A DNA stretch of 64,000 bases from Streptomyces xantholiticus (GTDB lineage Bacteria > Actinomycetota > Actinomycetes > Streptomycetales > Streptomycetaceae): the NCBI RefSeq assembly GCF_014651015.1, contig NZ_BMWB01000024.1, forward strand, positions 1 to 64,000, written 5' to 3'. The position numbers were made by a program, and so were the translations under genes. Positions within the stretch are counted from its first letter, which is position 1. Every line of letters starts with the position of its first letter. The notes under the pieces are model-generated. The model saw nothing but the letters and a program-made list of their open reading frames with translations. It did not search any database and was not told the DNA's origin. Shown one piece after another: positions 35,139-44,821 of the stretch.

Positions 35139-35974
35139 CGCTTGGCCTCCTGTCCGTCCCGGTCGTGCTCGTCACGGTCGCGTCCGAGGCGCTCCTCGGA
35201 GCGCTGCTCCAGGGCCTTGAGGTCGTTCAGCGCCTCGGTGGAGACGTCCCGGATCTGGCCGCGCCGGCGCAGTGTCCGGTTGACGGTGAGCTCGGACGGG
35301 GTGCCGTCCGGCAGCAGACCGGGGATGTCCACCGCGTTGTGCCGGGCGTAGACACCCGGGGCGGGCAGCGGCGGCAGGTGCTTGCCTTCCCGTACGCGCT
35401 GCTCGGACAGCTCGCGCTGGGTCCTGGCGGGCTCGGTGCGCTCCCGGTGGGTGAGCACCATCGCACCGACGGCGGCGGTGATCAGCAGTGCGCCGGTGAT
35501 CTCGAAGGCGAAGACGTATTTGGTGAAGAGGAGGGCGGCGAGGCCCTCCACGTTCCCGCCGTTCGCCGAGTTGGCGGCGTCCAGTCCGTTGAAGTTCTTC
35601 ACGGAGGCGTTGCCGATGCCGGCGATCAGCAGGATGCCGAAGCCGAGGCCGCAGGCTGCTGCCAGCCAGCGCTGGCCCTTCAGCGTCTCCTTGAGGGAGT
35701 CGGCGGCCGTGACACCGACCAGCATGACGACGAAGAGGAACAGCATCATGATCGCGCCGGTGTAGACGACGATCTGGACGACACCGAGGAAGTACGCCCC
35801 GTTGGCCAGGTAGAACACCGCGAGGATGATCATGGTCCCGGCCAGGCACAGCGCACTGTGCACGGCCCGCTTCATCAGGATCGTGCACAGCGCCCCGATG
35901 ACCGCGATCGTGCCGAGCACCCAGAACTGGACGGCCTCCCCCGCCGAGGTGGTGTAGGCGGCGAGCGTGCTCAT
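35135..35974 (-). CDS. nuoJ: NADH-quinone oxidoreductase subunit J, with C-terminal extension
   Basis: Five-helix membrane subunit next to NuoK. The conserved helix with the pi-bulge reads VQIVVYTGAIMMLFLFVVMLVG. At 279 aa it is about 100 residues longer than E. coli NuoJ. The extra part (from about residue 185) is a soluble, highly charged tail containing ELSEQRVREGKHLPPLP and a Glu/Arg/Asp-rich end, predicted to lie in the cytoplasm. The start ATG overlaps the nuoI stop by 4 bp. Confidence 0.95.
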   Translation of the reverse strand: MSTLAAYTTSAGEAVQFWVLGTIAVIGALCTILMKRAVHSALCLAGTMIILAVFYLANGAYFLGVVQIVVYTGAIMMLFLFVVMLVGVTAADSLKETLKGQRWLAAACGLGFGILLIAGIGNASVKNFNGLDAANSANGGNVEGLAALLFTKYVFAFEITGALLITAAVGAMVLTHRERTEPARTQRELSEQRVREGKHLPPLPAPGVYARHNAVDIPGLLPDGTPSELTVNRTLRRRGQIRDVSTEALNDLKALEQRSEERLGRDRDEHDRDGQEAKR

Positions 35975-36618
35975 GCGCCGATCACCTTCTTCGACGCGGG
36001 CTCGTCGTCACCGAAGGTCGACTCGCCCTCCTGGGCCGTCTGGTCCTTGGAGACGGCCGACTGCTGGACGGTGCCGGGCGCGGCCTGGGTGACCAGGCCC
36101 CGGTAGTAGTCCTGCTCGTCCATGCCGGGATGGATCGCGTGCGGCGAGTCGACCATGCCCTCTTCCAGACCGGCGAGCAGTTGCTCCTTGGTGTAGATGA
36201 GGTTCTCGCGGCTGCTGTCGGCCAGTTCGAACTCGTTGGTCATCGTCAGCGCGCGCGTCGGGCAGGCCTCGATGCACAGGCCGCACAGGATGCAGCGGGC
36301 GTAGTTGATCTGGTAGACGCGGCCGTACCGCTCGCCCGGGGAGTAGCGCTCCTCGTCGGTGTTGTCGGCGCCCTCCACATAGATCGCGTCCGCCGGGCAG
36401 GCCCAGGCGCACAGCTCGCACCCGACGCATTTCTCGAGCCCGTCCGGATGGCGGTTGAGCTGGTGCCGGCCGTGGAAGCGCGGCGCCGTGACCTTCTGCT
36501 GCTCCGGGTACTGCTCGGTCAGCCGCTTCTTGAACATGGCCTTGAAGGTCACGCCGAAGCCGGCAACCGGATTCAGGAACTTGCTCTCGGATTCCTTGCT
36601 CTGGGATTCCTCAGACAC
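35971..36618 (-). CDS. nuoI: NADH-quinone oxidoreductase subunit I
   Basis: Ferredoxin-like subunit carrying clusters N6a and N6b that bridge NuoG to NuoB; 215 aa. Two CxxCxxCxxxCP motifs are intact: CVGCELCAWACP and CILCGLCIEACP. GTG 36618 is chosen because AAGGAGG sits 7 nt upstream; it overlaps nuoH by 8 bp. The C-terminal 60 residues (with DEQDYYRGLVTQAAP and an acidic end) exceed the minimal family length, as in other actinobacteria. Confidence 0.97.
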   Translation of the reverse strand: MSEESQSKESESKFLNPVAGFGVTFKAMFKKRLTEQYPEQQKVTAPRFHGRHQLNRHPDGLEKCVGCELCAWACPADAIYVEGADNTDEERYSPGERYGRVYQINYARCILCGLCIEACPTRALTMTNEFELADSSRENLIYTKEQLLAGLEEGMVDSPHAIHPGMDEQDYYRGLVTQAAPGTVQQSAVSKDQTAQEGESTFGDDEPASKKVIGA

Positions 36619-37975
36619 CGTCAGCCTCCTTTCCGTCCCGAGGACCGTCACTGTCGGTATTGGGTCCGCCACTGACAATCAGTTCGCGTTCCTGCCGTGA
36701 CCGCCTGCGCGGCACCGGCGGCAACTCCTGTCCGGGCAGCGGGGGTACAGGGAAGCCGCCCGCCATCGGGTCGAAGGGGGCGGGTGCCGGCTCGGCGGCC
36801 CCGGCGGCCTGCTCCTTCTTGCCTCGGAAGATGTCGGCGACGAACGAGAGCAGCAGCACAGCGATCACCGCACCGCCGACGTACAGCACGATCTGCTGGA
36901 AGTCGTAGTTCTCGTTCCGCAGCGCGCGCACGGTGGCCACCAGCATCAACCAGACCACCGAGACCGGGATCAGGACCTTCCAGCCGAGCTTCATCAACTG
37001 GTCGTAGCGGACGCGGGGCAGCGTGCCGCGCAGCCAGATGAAGAAGAACAGCAGCAGCTGGACCTTGAGGACGAACCAGAGCATCGGCCACCAGCCGTGG
37101 TTCGCGCCCTCCCAGAAGGTGGAGATCGGGTACGGCGCCCGCCAGCCGCCCAGGAAGAGGGTGACGGAGACGGCCGAGACGGTGACCATGTTGACGTACT
37201 CGGCCAGCATGAACATCGCGAACTTGATGGAGCTGTACTCGGTGTTGAAGCCGCCGACCAGGTCGCCCTCGGACTCCGGCATGTCGAACGGGGCGCGGTT
37301 GGTCTCTCCGACCATCGTGACGACGTAGATGATGAAGGAGACCGGCAGCAGGATGATGAACCAGCGGTCCGCCTGGGCCTCCACGATCGCCGAGGTCGAC
37401 ATCGACCCGGAGTAGAGGAAGACGGAGGCGAACGCCGCGCCCATCGCGATCTCGTACGAGATCATCTGCGCACAGGAGCGCAGTCCGCCGAGCAGCGGGT
37501 ACGTCGAACCGGACGACCAGCCGGCGAGCACGATGCCGTAGATGCCGACCGAGGCGACCGCGAGGATGTAGAGCATCGCGATCGGCAGGTCGGTCAGCTG
37601 CATCGTGGTGCGCTGGCCGAAGATCGAGATTTCGTTGCCGGCCGGGCCGAAGGGGATCACGGCGATCGCCATGAAGGCCGGGACGGCCGCCACGATCGGG
37701 GCGAGGACGTAGACGACCTTGTCCGCCCGCTTGACGATCACGTCTTCCTTCAGCATCAGCTTGATGCCGTCGGCGAGCGACTGCAGCATGCCCCACGGGC
37801 CGTGCCGGTTGGGGCCGATGCGCAGCTGCATCCAGGCGACGACCTTGCGCTCCCACACGATGGAGAAGAGCACGGTCACCATCAGGAAGGCGAAGCAGAA
37901 CACGGCCTTGATGACGACGAGCCACCACGGGTCGCGTCCGAACATCGACAGGTCTTCAAGGGCCAGGCTCGTCAT
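36611..37975 (-). CDS. nuoH: NADH-quinone oxidoreductase subunit H
   Basis: Membrane subunit that forms the quinone chamber with NuoB and NuoD; 454 aa with eight or nine helices. Family motifs are RIGPNRHGPWGMLQSLADGIKL and the acidic quinone-loop ESEGDLVGGFNTEYSS. About 100 extra residues at the C-terminus are Pro/Ala-rich and charged (PAPAPFDPMAGGFPVPP), predicted cytoplasmic and disordered. ATG 37975 is preferred because GGAGG lies about 10 nt upstream; GTG 37984 overlapping the nuoG stop is the alternative. Confidence 0.96.
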   Translation of the reverse strand: MTSLALEDLSMFGRDPWWLVVIKAVFCFAFLMVTVLFSIVWERKVVAWMQLRIGPNRHGPWGMLQSLADGIKLMLKEDVIVKRADKVVYVLAPIVAAVPAFMAIAVIPFGPAGNEISIFGQRTTMQLTDLPIAMLYILAVASVGIYGIVLAGWSSGSTYPLLGGLRSCAQMISYEIAMGAAFASVFLYSGSMSTSAIVEAQADRWFIILLPVSFIIYVVTMVGETNRAPFDMPESEGDLVGGFNTEYSSIKFAMFMLAEYVNMVTVSAVSVTLFLGGWRAPYPISTFWEGANHGWWPMLWFVLKVQLLLFFFIWLRGTLPRVRYDQLMKLGWKVLIPVSVVWLMLVATVRALRNENYDFQQIVLYVGGAVIAVLLLSFVADIFRGKKEQAAGAAEPAPAPFDPMAGGFPVPPLPGQELPPVPRRRSRQERELIVSGGPNTDSDGPRDGKEADGV

Positions 37976-37980
37976 TCCGT

Positions 37981-40467
37981 TCACGCCTCCACCTCCGTCG
38001 CGCCCGTCGCCGCCGCGATGCGGACCAACTCGCCGGGACGGGCGCCCGTGTCCGGGGTGACGCCGCCGCCGACGGAGTTCATCGGCAGCCACACCACCCG
38101 GTCGGGCATCTCGCTGATCCGGAGCGGCAGTCGTACCGAACCGGCCGGTCCGGAGACCTCCAGCTCGTCGCCGTCCTTGACGCCCGTCTCCGCCGCTGTG
38201 GCCGCCGAAAGCCGGGCGACCGCTGCGTGCCGGGTGCCGGCCAGCGCCTCGTCGCCCTGTTGCAGCAGGCCCTGGTCGAGCAGCAGCCGGTGGCCGGCGA
38301 GCACCGCCTCGCCCTCACCGGGCCGGGGCAGCGACTGAGCGCTCTCCAGCGGCTCGGTGGCCCGCGGGCCGTCCCAGCGGCCGAGCCGGTCCAGCTCGGT
38401 GCGTACGGACTTCAGGTCCGGCAGGCCGAAGTGCACGTCGAGGGTGTCGGCGAGCATGTGCAGCACCCGCGCGTCCGTCGGAGCGAGGCGGCGGGTCATG
38501 TGCTCCGGCTTCAGCGCCGCCTCGAACATCCGCGCCCGCCCCTCCCAGTTGAGGAAGGTGCCCGGCTTCTCCGCGACGGCCGCGACCGGGAAGACCACGT
38601 CCGCCCGCTCGGTGACCTCGCTCGGCCGCAGCTCCAGCGAGACCAGGAAGCCGACCGCGTCGAGCGCCTCACGGGCCCGGGCCGGATCGGGCAGGTCCGC
38701 GACCTCGACACCGGCGACGAGCAGCGCGCCCAGTTCCCCGGTGGCCGCCGCCTCCACGATCTGGCCGGTGTCACGGCCGTAGCGGTGCGGGAGTTCGCGC
38801 ACGCGCCAGACCTCCGCGGTCTCCTCACGGGCCCGCGGGTCGGTCGCCGGGCGGCCGCCCGGCAGCAGTGACGGCAGTGCGCCGGCCTCCACGGCGCCGC
38901 GCTCACCGGCGCGGCGCGGGATCCACACCAGCTGTGCGCCGGTGGCGGTCGCGGCGCGTACGGCGGCGGTGAAGCCGCCGGACACGGCGGCGAGCCGCTC
39001 GCCGACCACGATCACCGCTCCGTCGGCCCGCAGCGCCTCCGCCGCCTGCGCGCCGTCCCCGTCGAGGCCGGTGCCGGAGGCGAGGGCGTCGAGCCACTCG
39101 GTCTCGGTGCCGGGCGCGGCGGGGAGCAGGGTGCCGCCCGCCTTGCCGAGTCCGCGGGTGGCGTGCGTGGCGAGGGAGTAGGTGCGCTGCCCGTGCTTGC
39201 GGTGGGCCTTGCGCAGCCGCAGAAAGACGCCGGGGGCCTCCTCCTCCGACTCGAGCCCGGCGAGCAGCACCGCGGGCGCCTTCTCCAGCGCGGCGTAGGT
39301 GACTCCGGTGCCGGACAGGTCCCTGCCCTGCCCCGCGACCCGCGCCGCGAGGAAGTCGGCCTCTTCCGCGGAGTGCACCCGGGCGCGGAAGTCGACGTCG
39401 TTGGTGTCGAGGGCGACGCGGGCGAACTTGGCGTACGCGTAGGCATCCTCGACGGTCAGCCGGCCGCCGGTCAGGACGCCGGTGCGGCCCCTGACGAGAC
39501 CGCGGGCGGCGGCCTCCAGAGCCTCCGGCCAGCTCACCGGCTCCAGCACGCCCTCACCGTTGCGGACCAGCGGCGTGGTGAGCCGGTCGCGCTGCTGGGC
39601 GTAGCGGAAGCCGAAGCGCCCCTTGTCGCACAGCCACTCCTCGTTGACCTCCGGGTCCTCCGCGGCCAGGCGCCGCATGACCTTGCCGCGGCGGTGGTCC
39701 GTGCGGGTCGCGCAGCCGCCCGCGCAGTGCTCGCAGACGGAGGGCGAGGAGACGAGGTCGAACGGGCGGGAGCGGAACCGGTACGCGGCCGAGGTGAGCG
39801 CGCCGACGGGGCAGATCTGGATGGTGTTGCCGGAGAAGTACGACTCGAACGGGTCGCCCTCGCCGGTGCCGACCTGCTGGAGCGCGCCTCGCTCCAGCAG
39901 CTCGATCATCGGGTCGCCCGCGACCTGGTTGGAGAAGCGGGTGCAGCGGGCGCACAGCACGCACCGCTCGCGGTCGAGCAGCACCTGCGTGGAGATCGGC
40001 ACCGGCTTCTCGAAGGTGCGCTTCCTCCCCTCGAACCGGGAGTCGGCCTGGCCGTGCGAGACTGCCTGGTTCTGCAGCGGGCACTCGCCGCCCTTGTCGC
40101 AGACCGGGCAGTCCAGCGGGTGGTTGATCAGCAGCAGCTCCATCACGCCCTTCTGCGCCTTCTCGGCGACGGGCGAGGTGAGCTGCGACTTGACGACCAT
40201 GCCGTCGGTGCAGGTGATGGTGCACGAGGCCATCGGCTTGCGCTGGCCCTCCACCTCGACGATGCACTGGCGGCAGGCACCGGCCGGGTCGAGGAGCGGG
40301 TGGTCGCAGAAGCGCGGGATCTCGATCCCGAGCATCTCGGCGGCGCGGATGACCAGCGTCCCCTTGGGGACGGAGATCTCGATGCCGTCGATCGTCAGCG
40401 AGACGAGGTCCTCCGGCGGTACGGCGCCGCTGCCCGCGGCCCCGGAACCGGTCGTGGTGACGGTCAT
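37981..40467 (-). CDS. nuoG: NADH-quinone oxidoreductase subunit G
   Basis: Largest peripheral subunit, 828 aa, a molybdopterin-oxidoreductase-type protein with several Fe-S clusters. Ligands in order: N1b cysteines (FCDHPLLDPAGACRQC, then MASCTITC), N5 (HPLDCPVCDKGGEC), N4 (CVLCARC, later ICPVGAL) and the optional N7 site (CEHCAGGC, later WLCDKGR), which is present. The C-terminal half is the catalytically inactive MoCo-type domain ending in a formate-dehydrogenase-like barrel (DGDELEVSGPAGSVRLPL). ATG 40467 follows GGGAGGTG. A 97-bp gap separates it from nuoF, the longest inside the operon. Confidence 0.96.
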   Translation of the reverse strand: MTVTTTGSGAAGSGAVPPEDLVSLTIDGIEISVPKGTLVIRAAEMLGIEIPRFCDHPLLDPAGACRQCIVEVEGQRKPMASCTITCTDGMVVKSQLTSPVAEKAQKGVMELLLINHPLDCPVCDKGGECPLQNQAVSHGQADSRFEGRKRTFEKPVPISTQVLLDRERCVLCARCTRFSNQVAGDPMIELLERGALQQVGTGEGDPFESYFSGNTIQICPVGALTSAAYRFRSRPFDLVSSPSVCEHCAGGCATRTDHRRGKVMRRLAAEDPEVNEEWLCDKGRFGFRYAQQRDRLTTPLVRNGEGVLEPVSWPEALEAAARGLVRGRTGVLTGGRLTVEDAYAYAKFARVALDTNDVDFRARVHSAEEADFLAARVAGQGRDLSGTGVTYAALEKAPAVLLAGLESEEEAPGVFLRLRKAHRKHGQRTYSLATHATRGLGKAGGTLLPAAPGTETEWLDALASGTGLDGDGAQAAEALRADGAVIVVGERLAAVSGGFTAAVRAATATGAQLVWIPRRAGERGAVEAGALPSLLPGGRPATDPRAREETAEVWRVRELPHRYGRDTGQIVEAAATGELGALLVAGVEVADLPDPARAREALDAVGFLVSLELRPSEVTERADVVFPVAAVAEKPGTFLNWEGRARMFEAALKPEHMTRRLAPTDARVLHMLADTLDVHFGLPDLKSVRTELDRLGRWDGPRATEPLESAQSLPRPGEGEAVLAGHRLLLDQGLLQQGDEALAGTRHAAVARLSAATAAETGVKDGDELEVSGPAGSVRLPLRISEMPDRVVWLPMNSVGGGVTPDTGARPGELVRIAAATGATEVEA

Positions 40468-40564
40468 GCCCACACCTCCCCGCGGCACGGGGCGGCCTGC
40501 GCGGCTTCGCCCGCGGTACGGCATGCGGCGGAGCCGCGGCCGGGATTCGGCGCGTGCGCCACAG

Positions 40565-41944
40565 TCATGCGGACACCTCCGTGGTGTGTCGGTCCGCCCA
40601 GGCCGTCGACCTGGCCGGGTCGAAGGGGCAGCCCTTGCCCGTGATGTGCTGCTCGTACTCGTCGCGGAAGTACTTGAGCGAGGAGAAGATCGGCGAAGCG
40701 GCGCCGTCACCGAGCGCGCAGAAGGACTTGCCGTTGATGTTGTCGGCGATGTCGTTCAGCTTGTCGAGGTCGGACATGACGCCCTTGCCTGCCTCGATGT
40801 CGCGCAGCAACTGGACCAGCCAGTAGGTGCCTTCACGGCACGGCGTGCACTTGCCGCAGGATTCGTGGGCGTAGAACTCGGTCCAGCGGGTGACGGCCCG
40901 CACCACGCACGTGGTCTCGTCGAAGCACTGGAGCGCCTTCGTGCCGAGCATCGAACCGGCCGCGCCGACGCCCTCGTAGTCCAGCGGGACGTCGAGGTGC
41001 TCGTCGGTGAACATCGGGGTCGAGGAGCCGCCGGGCGTCCAGAACTTCAGCCGGTGGCCGGGCCGCATGCCGCCGCTCATGTCGAGCAGCTGGCGCAGGG
41101 TGATGCCGAGCGGCGCCTCGTACTGGCCGGGGCTCGCGACGTGTCCGCTGAGTGAGTACAGCGTGAAGCCGGGGGACTTCTCGCTGCCCATGGACCTGAA
41201 CCAGTCCTTGCCCTTGTTGAGGATCGCGGGAACCGACGCGATGGACTCGACGTTGTTCACCACAGTGGGGCAGGCGTACAGGCCGGCGACCGCGGGGAAG
41301 GGGGGCCGCAGCCGGGGCTGGCCGCGGCGGCCCTCCAGGGAGTCCAGCAGCGCGGTCTCCTCACCGCAGATGTATGCGCCCGCGCCCGCGTGCACGGTGA
41401 GTTCGAGGTCGAGTCCGCTGCCCAGGATGTCCTTGCCGAGGTAGCCCGCTTCGTACGCCTCGCGCACGGCCTCGTGCAACCGCCGTAGTACGGGGACGAC
41501 TTCCCCGCGCAGATAGATGAAGGCGTGGCTGGAGCGGATCGCGTAGCAGGCGATCACGATTCCCTCGATGAGGGAGTGCGGATTGGCGAACAGAAGGGGG
41601 ATGTCCTTGCAGGTGCCCGGCTCCGACTCGTCGGCGTTGACGACGAGGTAGTGAGGTTTGCCGTCACCCTGCGGAATGAACTGCCACTTCATACCGGTCG
41701 GGAAGCCCGCGCCGCCGCGGCCGCGCAGGCCGGAGTCCTTGACGTAGGCGATCAGGTCGTCGGGCGACATGGCGAGCGCCTTGCGCAGCCCCTCGTAGCC
41801 ATCGTGCCTGCGATAGGTCGCGAGCGTCCACGACTCGGGTTCGTCCCAGAAGGCCGTAAGGACCGGGGCGAGGAGCTTCTCGGGGCTGCCGTCTCCCCCG
41901 ACCTGTGGCCGGGAACCGCCGCCGTACTCGGTGGACAAGGTCAT
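40565..41944 (-). CDS. nuoF: NADH-quinone oxidoreductase subunit F
   Basis: NADH- and FMN-binding subunit with cluster N3; 459 aa. The FMN/NADH glycine-rich segment is LRGRGGAGFPTGMKW, followed by NADESEPGTCKD; AYICGEETALLDSLEG and the N3 ligands SCGKCTPC with a distant FCALGDGA complete the fold. The ATG at 41944 shares one base with the nuoE stop (TGATG) and has GGAGGGGG upstream; a GTG one codon earlier is also possible. Confidence 0.97.
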   Translation of the reverse strand: MTLSTEYGGGSRPQVGGDGSPEKLLAPVLTAFWDEPESWTLATYRRHDGYEGLRKALAMSPDDLIAYVKDSGLRGRGGAGFPTGMKWQFIPQGDGKPHYLVVNADESEPGTCKDIPLLFANPHSLIEGIVIACYAIRSSHAFIYLRGEVVPVLRRLHEAVREAYEAGYLGKDILGSGLDLELTVHAGAGAYICGEETALLDSLEGRRGQPRLRPPFPAVAGLYACPTVVNNVESIASVPAILNKGKDWFRSMGSEKSPGFTLYSLSGHVASPGQYEAPLGITLRQLLDMSGGMRPGHRLKFWTPGGSSTPMFTDEHLDVPLDYEGVGAAGSMLGTKALQCFDETTCVVRAVTRWTEFYAHESCGKCTPCREGTYWLVQLLRDIEAGKGVMSDLDKLNDIADNINGKSFCALGDGAASPIFSSLKYFRDEYEQHITGKGCPFDPARSTAWADRHTTEVSA

Positions 41945-42777
41945 CACTCCCCCTCCTCGGCCACAGGTCCGGCCGGGTTTTCCGGGTCGGACGCCGAGGT
42001 CTTCTGCGGTGCGTCATGCGAGCTCAGGTGCTCGGAGCCGGGTTGGGGGCGATCCTGCGGTGCCTCGCCGCGAGGGTGCACCACGCGGGCGGGGGCGGTC
42101 TCTCCCTTGGCGAGCCGCAGGCCGATCAGCGACGCCGGCCCGGCACCGCCGGAGGCCTCGACCACGCCGGGACGCTCGTCCGGGAAGCCGGCCAGAATGC
42201 GGGCGGTCTCCTTGTACGTGCACAGCGGGGCGCCGCGGGTGGGGCTGACCTGCCCGCCGGCGCGCAGGTCGTCGACGAGCTTCTTCGCGGACTCGGGCGT
42301 CTGGTTGTCGAAGAACTCCCAGTTGACCATCACCACGGGCGCGAAGTCGCAGGCCGCGTTGCACTCGATGTGCTCGAGGGTGATCCTGCCGTCCTCGGTC
42401 GTCTCGTTGTTGCCGACGCCGAGGTGCTCCTTCAGCTCCTCGAAGATCGCGTCGCCGCCCATCACCGCGCACAGCGTGTTGGTGCAGACACCGACCTGGT
42501 ACTCACCGGAGGGCTTGCGCCGGTACATGGTGTAGAAGGTGGCGACGGCGGTGACCTCCGCGGTGGTGAGGTCGAGCATGTCGGCGCAGAACTGCATGCC
42601 CGTACGGGTCACATGGCCCTCTTGCGACTGCACGAGGTGCAGCAGCGGCAGCAAGGCGGACCGGCTGCCGGGGTAGCGGGCGATGATCTCCTTCGCGTCC
42701 GCCTCCAGCCTTGCGCGCACATCGGCCGGGTAGTCGGGCGCGGGCAGTTGCGGCATGCCCAGCGATACGTCCGTCAT
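41944..42777 (-). CDS. nuoE: NADH-quinone oxidoreductase subunit E, with C-terminal extension
   Basis: Thioredoxin-fold subunit that holds the [2Fe-2S] cluster N1a; 277 aa. Ligands are the pairs in VCTNTLC and ECNAACDFAP. The first 185 residues match the family. After that, a Pro/Ser/Glu-rich tail of about 85 residues (LAKGETAPARVVHPRGEAP onward) extends the protein well beyond the 166 residues of E. coli NuoE. ATG 42777 overlaps the nuoD stop by 4 bp. Confidence 0.95.
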   Translation of the reverse strand: MTDVSLGMPQLPAPDYPADVRARLEADAKEIIARYPGSRSALLPLLHLVQSQEGHVTRTGMQFCADMLDLTTAEVTAVATFYTMYRRKPSGEYQVGVCTNTLCAVMGGDAIFEELKEHLGVGNNETTEDGRITLEHIECNAACDFAPVVMVNWEFFDNQTPESAKKLVDDLRAGGQVSPTRGAPLCTYKETARILAGFPDERPGVVEASGGAGPASLIGLRLAKGETAPARVVHPRGEAPQDRPQPGSEHLSSHDAPQKTSASDPENPAGPVAEEGE

Positions 42778-44096
42778 CGGTCGACGCCTCCCATCACGGG
42801 GTCGATGGACGCGACGGCGACGATGACGTCGGCGACCTGGCCGCCCTCGCACATCGCCGCCATGGCCTGCAGATTGGTGAACGACGGGTCGCGGAAGTGG
42901 ACCCGGAAGGGCCGGGTGCCGCCGTCGGAGACGACATGCACTCCGAGCTCGCCCTTGGGCGACTCGACCGCGGCGTACGTCTGTCCGGCCGGCACCCGGA
43001 ACCCCTCGGTCACCAGCTTGAAGTGGTGGATCAGGGCCTCCATGGAGGTACCCATGATCTTCTTGATGTGGTCGAGGGAGTTGCCGAGACCGTCGGGGCC
43101 GAGCGCGAGCTGCGCGGGCCAGGCGATCTTCTTGTCGGCGACCATGACCGCGCCCGGCTCCAGCCGGTCCAGGCACTGCTCGACGATCCGCAGCGACTGC
43201 CTCATCTCCTCGAGGCGGATGAGGAAGCGGCCGTAGGCGTCGCAGGTGTCGGCGGTCGGGACGTCGAAGTCGTAGGTCTCGTAGCCGCAGTACGGGTCGG
43301 TCTTGCGCAGGTCGTGGGCGAGGCCCGTGGCGCGCAGGATCGGCCCCGTCGCGCCGAGGGCCATGCATCCGGTGAGGTCCAGGTGGCCGACGTCCTGCAT
43401 GCGGGCCTTGAAGATCGGGTTGCCGGTGGCGAGCTTGTCGTACTCCGGCAGGTTCTTCTTCATCGTCTTCACGAACTCGCGCATCTGGTCCACCGCGCCG
43501 GGCGGCAGGTCCTGGGCGAGGCCGCCTGGCCGGATGTACGCGTGGTTCATGCGCAGGCCGGTGATCAGCTCGTAGATGTCGAGAATCAGTTCACGGTCAC
43601 GGAAGCCGTAGATCATGATCGTCGTGGCGCCGAGTTCCATGCCGCCGGTGGCGATGGCGACCAGGTGCGAGGAGATCCGGTTGAGCTCCATCAGCAGCAC
43701 GCGGATGACCGACGCCCGGTCGGGAACCTGGTCCTTGATGCCGAGCAGGCGCTCGACGCCCAGGCAGTACGCCGTCTCGTTGAAGAACGGCGTCAGGTAA
43801 TCCATGCGCGTGACGAAGGTGGTGCCCTGCGTCCAGGTCCGGTACTCGAGGTTCTTCTCGATACCGGTGTGGAGGTAACCGATGCCGCAGCGGGCCTCGG
43901 TGACGGTCTCGCCGTCGATCTCCAGGATCAGCCGCAGAACGCCGTGCGTGGAGGGGTGCTGCGGGCCCATGTTGACGACGATCCGCTCGTCGTCGGCCTT
44001 GGCCGCGGACCGGACGACCTCGTCCCAGTCGCCACCGGTGACCGTGTATACGGGTCCCTCTGTGGTGTCGCGTGCGGATGCATGGGAAGTGCTCAC
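42774..44096 (-). CDS. nuoD: NADH-quinone oxidoreductase subunit D
   Basis: 49-kDa-type subunit that, with NuoB, forms the quinone-binding site; 440 aa. Landmarks are NMGPQHPSTHGVLRLILEIDGE with the quinone-site His, GYLHTGIEKNLEYRTWTQG, RMDYLTPFFNETAYCLGVE and the C-terminal DPVMGGVDR. It is a separate gene from nuoC, not fused as in E. coli. GTG 44096 overlaps the nuoC stop by 4 bp. The N-terminal 38 residues before the core are polar. Confidence 0.97.
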   Translation of the reverse strand: MSTSHASARDTTEGPVYTVTGGDWDEVVRSAAKADDERIVVNMGPQHPSTHGVLRLILEIDGETVTEARCGIGYLHTGIEKNLEYRTWTQGTTFVTRMDYLTPFFNETAYCLGVERLLGIKDQVPDRASVIRVLLMELNRISSHLVAIATGGMELGATTIMIYGFRDRELILDIYELITGLRMNHAYIRPGGLAQDLPPGAVDQMREFVKTMKKNLPEYDKLATGNPIFKARMQDVGHLDLTGCMALGATGPILRATGLAHDLRKTDPYCGYETYDFDVPTADTCDAYGRFLIRLEEMRQSLRIVEQCLDRLEPGAVMVADKKIAWPAQLALGPDGLGNSLDHIKKIMGTSMEALIHHFKLVTEGFRVPAGQTYAAVESPKGELGVHVVSDGGTRPFRVHFRDPSFTNLQAMAAMCEGGQVADVIVAVASIDPVMGGVDR

Positions 44097-44821
44097 GAGT
44101 ACGACCTCCGCTGGTCCGGAGCCGGGATCTGGGCGCCCTTGTACTCGACGGCGATGCCGCCGAGCGGATAGTCCTTCCGCTGCGGGAAGCCCTGCCAGTC
44201 GTCCGGCATCATGATCCGGGTGAGGGCGGGGTGGCCGTCGAAGACGAGCCCGAAGAAGTCGTAGGTCTCGCGCTCGTGCCAGTCGTTGGTCGGATAGACC
44301 GGTACCAGCGACGGAATGTGCGGATCGCGGTCCGGGGCACAGACCTCGAGCCGGATCAATCGGCCGTGGGTGATCGAGCGCAGGTGGTAGACGGCGTGCA
44401 GCTCGCGGCCCTTGTCCTCGAGGTAGTGCACCCCGCTCACACCGGTGCAGAGCTCGAAGCGCAGCGCCGGGTCGTCCCGCAGGGTCTTCGCCACCTGCAC
44501 CAGGTGTTCGCGCGCGATGTGGAAGGTGAGTTCACCGCGGTCGACGACGGTCTTCTCGATGGCGTTCTCGGGCACCAGGCCCTGCTCCTCGAGGGCGCCC
44601 TCGAGTTCGTCGGCGACCTCGTCGAACCAGCCGCCGTAGGGGCGGGTGGCCGGGCCCGGCAGGCGCACGGAGCGTACGAGCCCGCCGTAACCGGACGTGT
44701 CCCCTCCGCTGTTGGCGCCGAACATGCCGCGCTGGACGCGGATCTCCTCGCCGTGCTCACCGCGCTGGCCGGGAAGGTTCTGCTCGGAGAGCTCCTTCTC
44801 CGGGTTCGGCTGGTCACTCAT
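44093..44821 (-). CDS. nuoC: NADH-quinone oxidoreductase subunit C
   Basis: 30-kDa-type peripheral subunit of 242 aa. The signature is DWHERETYDFFGLVFDGHPALTRIMMPDDW followed by HPLRKD-like QRKDYPLGG. The N-terminal 60 residues (Gly/Arg/Glu-rich, GQRGEHGEEIRVQRGMFG) are an extension. ATG 44821 overlaps the nuoB stop by 4 bp. It lacks the repetitive tail found in NuoC2 at the left edge. Confidence 0.96.
   Translation of the reverse strand: MSDQPNPEKELSEQNLPGQRGEHGEEIRVQRGMFGANSGGDTSGYGGLVRSVRLPGPATRPYGGWFDEVADELEGALEEQGLVPENAIEKTVVDRGELTFHIAREHLVQVAKTLRDDPALRFELCTGVSGVHYLEDKGRELHAVYHLRSITHGRLIRLEVCAPDRDPHIPSLVPVYPTNDWHERETYDFFGLVFDGHPALTRIMMPDDWQGFPQRKDYPLGGIAVEYKGAQIPAPDQRRSYS

Noticed and set aside
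32754..35351. Very long open frame (865 codons) on the plus strand opposite nuoL, nuoK and nuoM
   Set aside because: Composition is Arg/Asp/Gln/His-rich with no domain, and it is an exact antisense of well-conserved nuo genes; a typical high-GC shadow.
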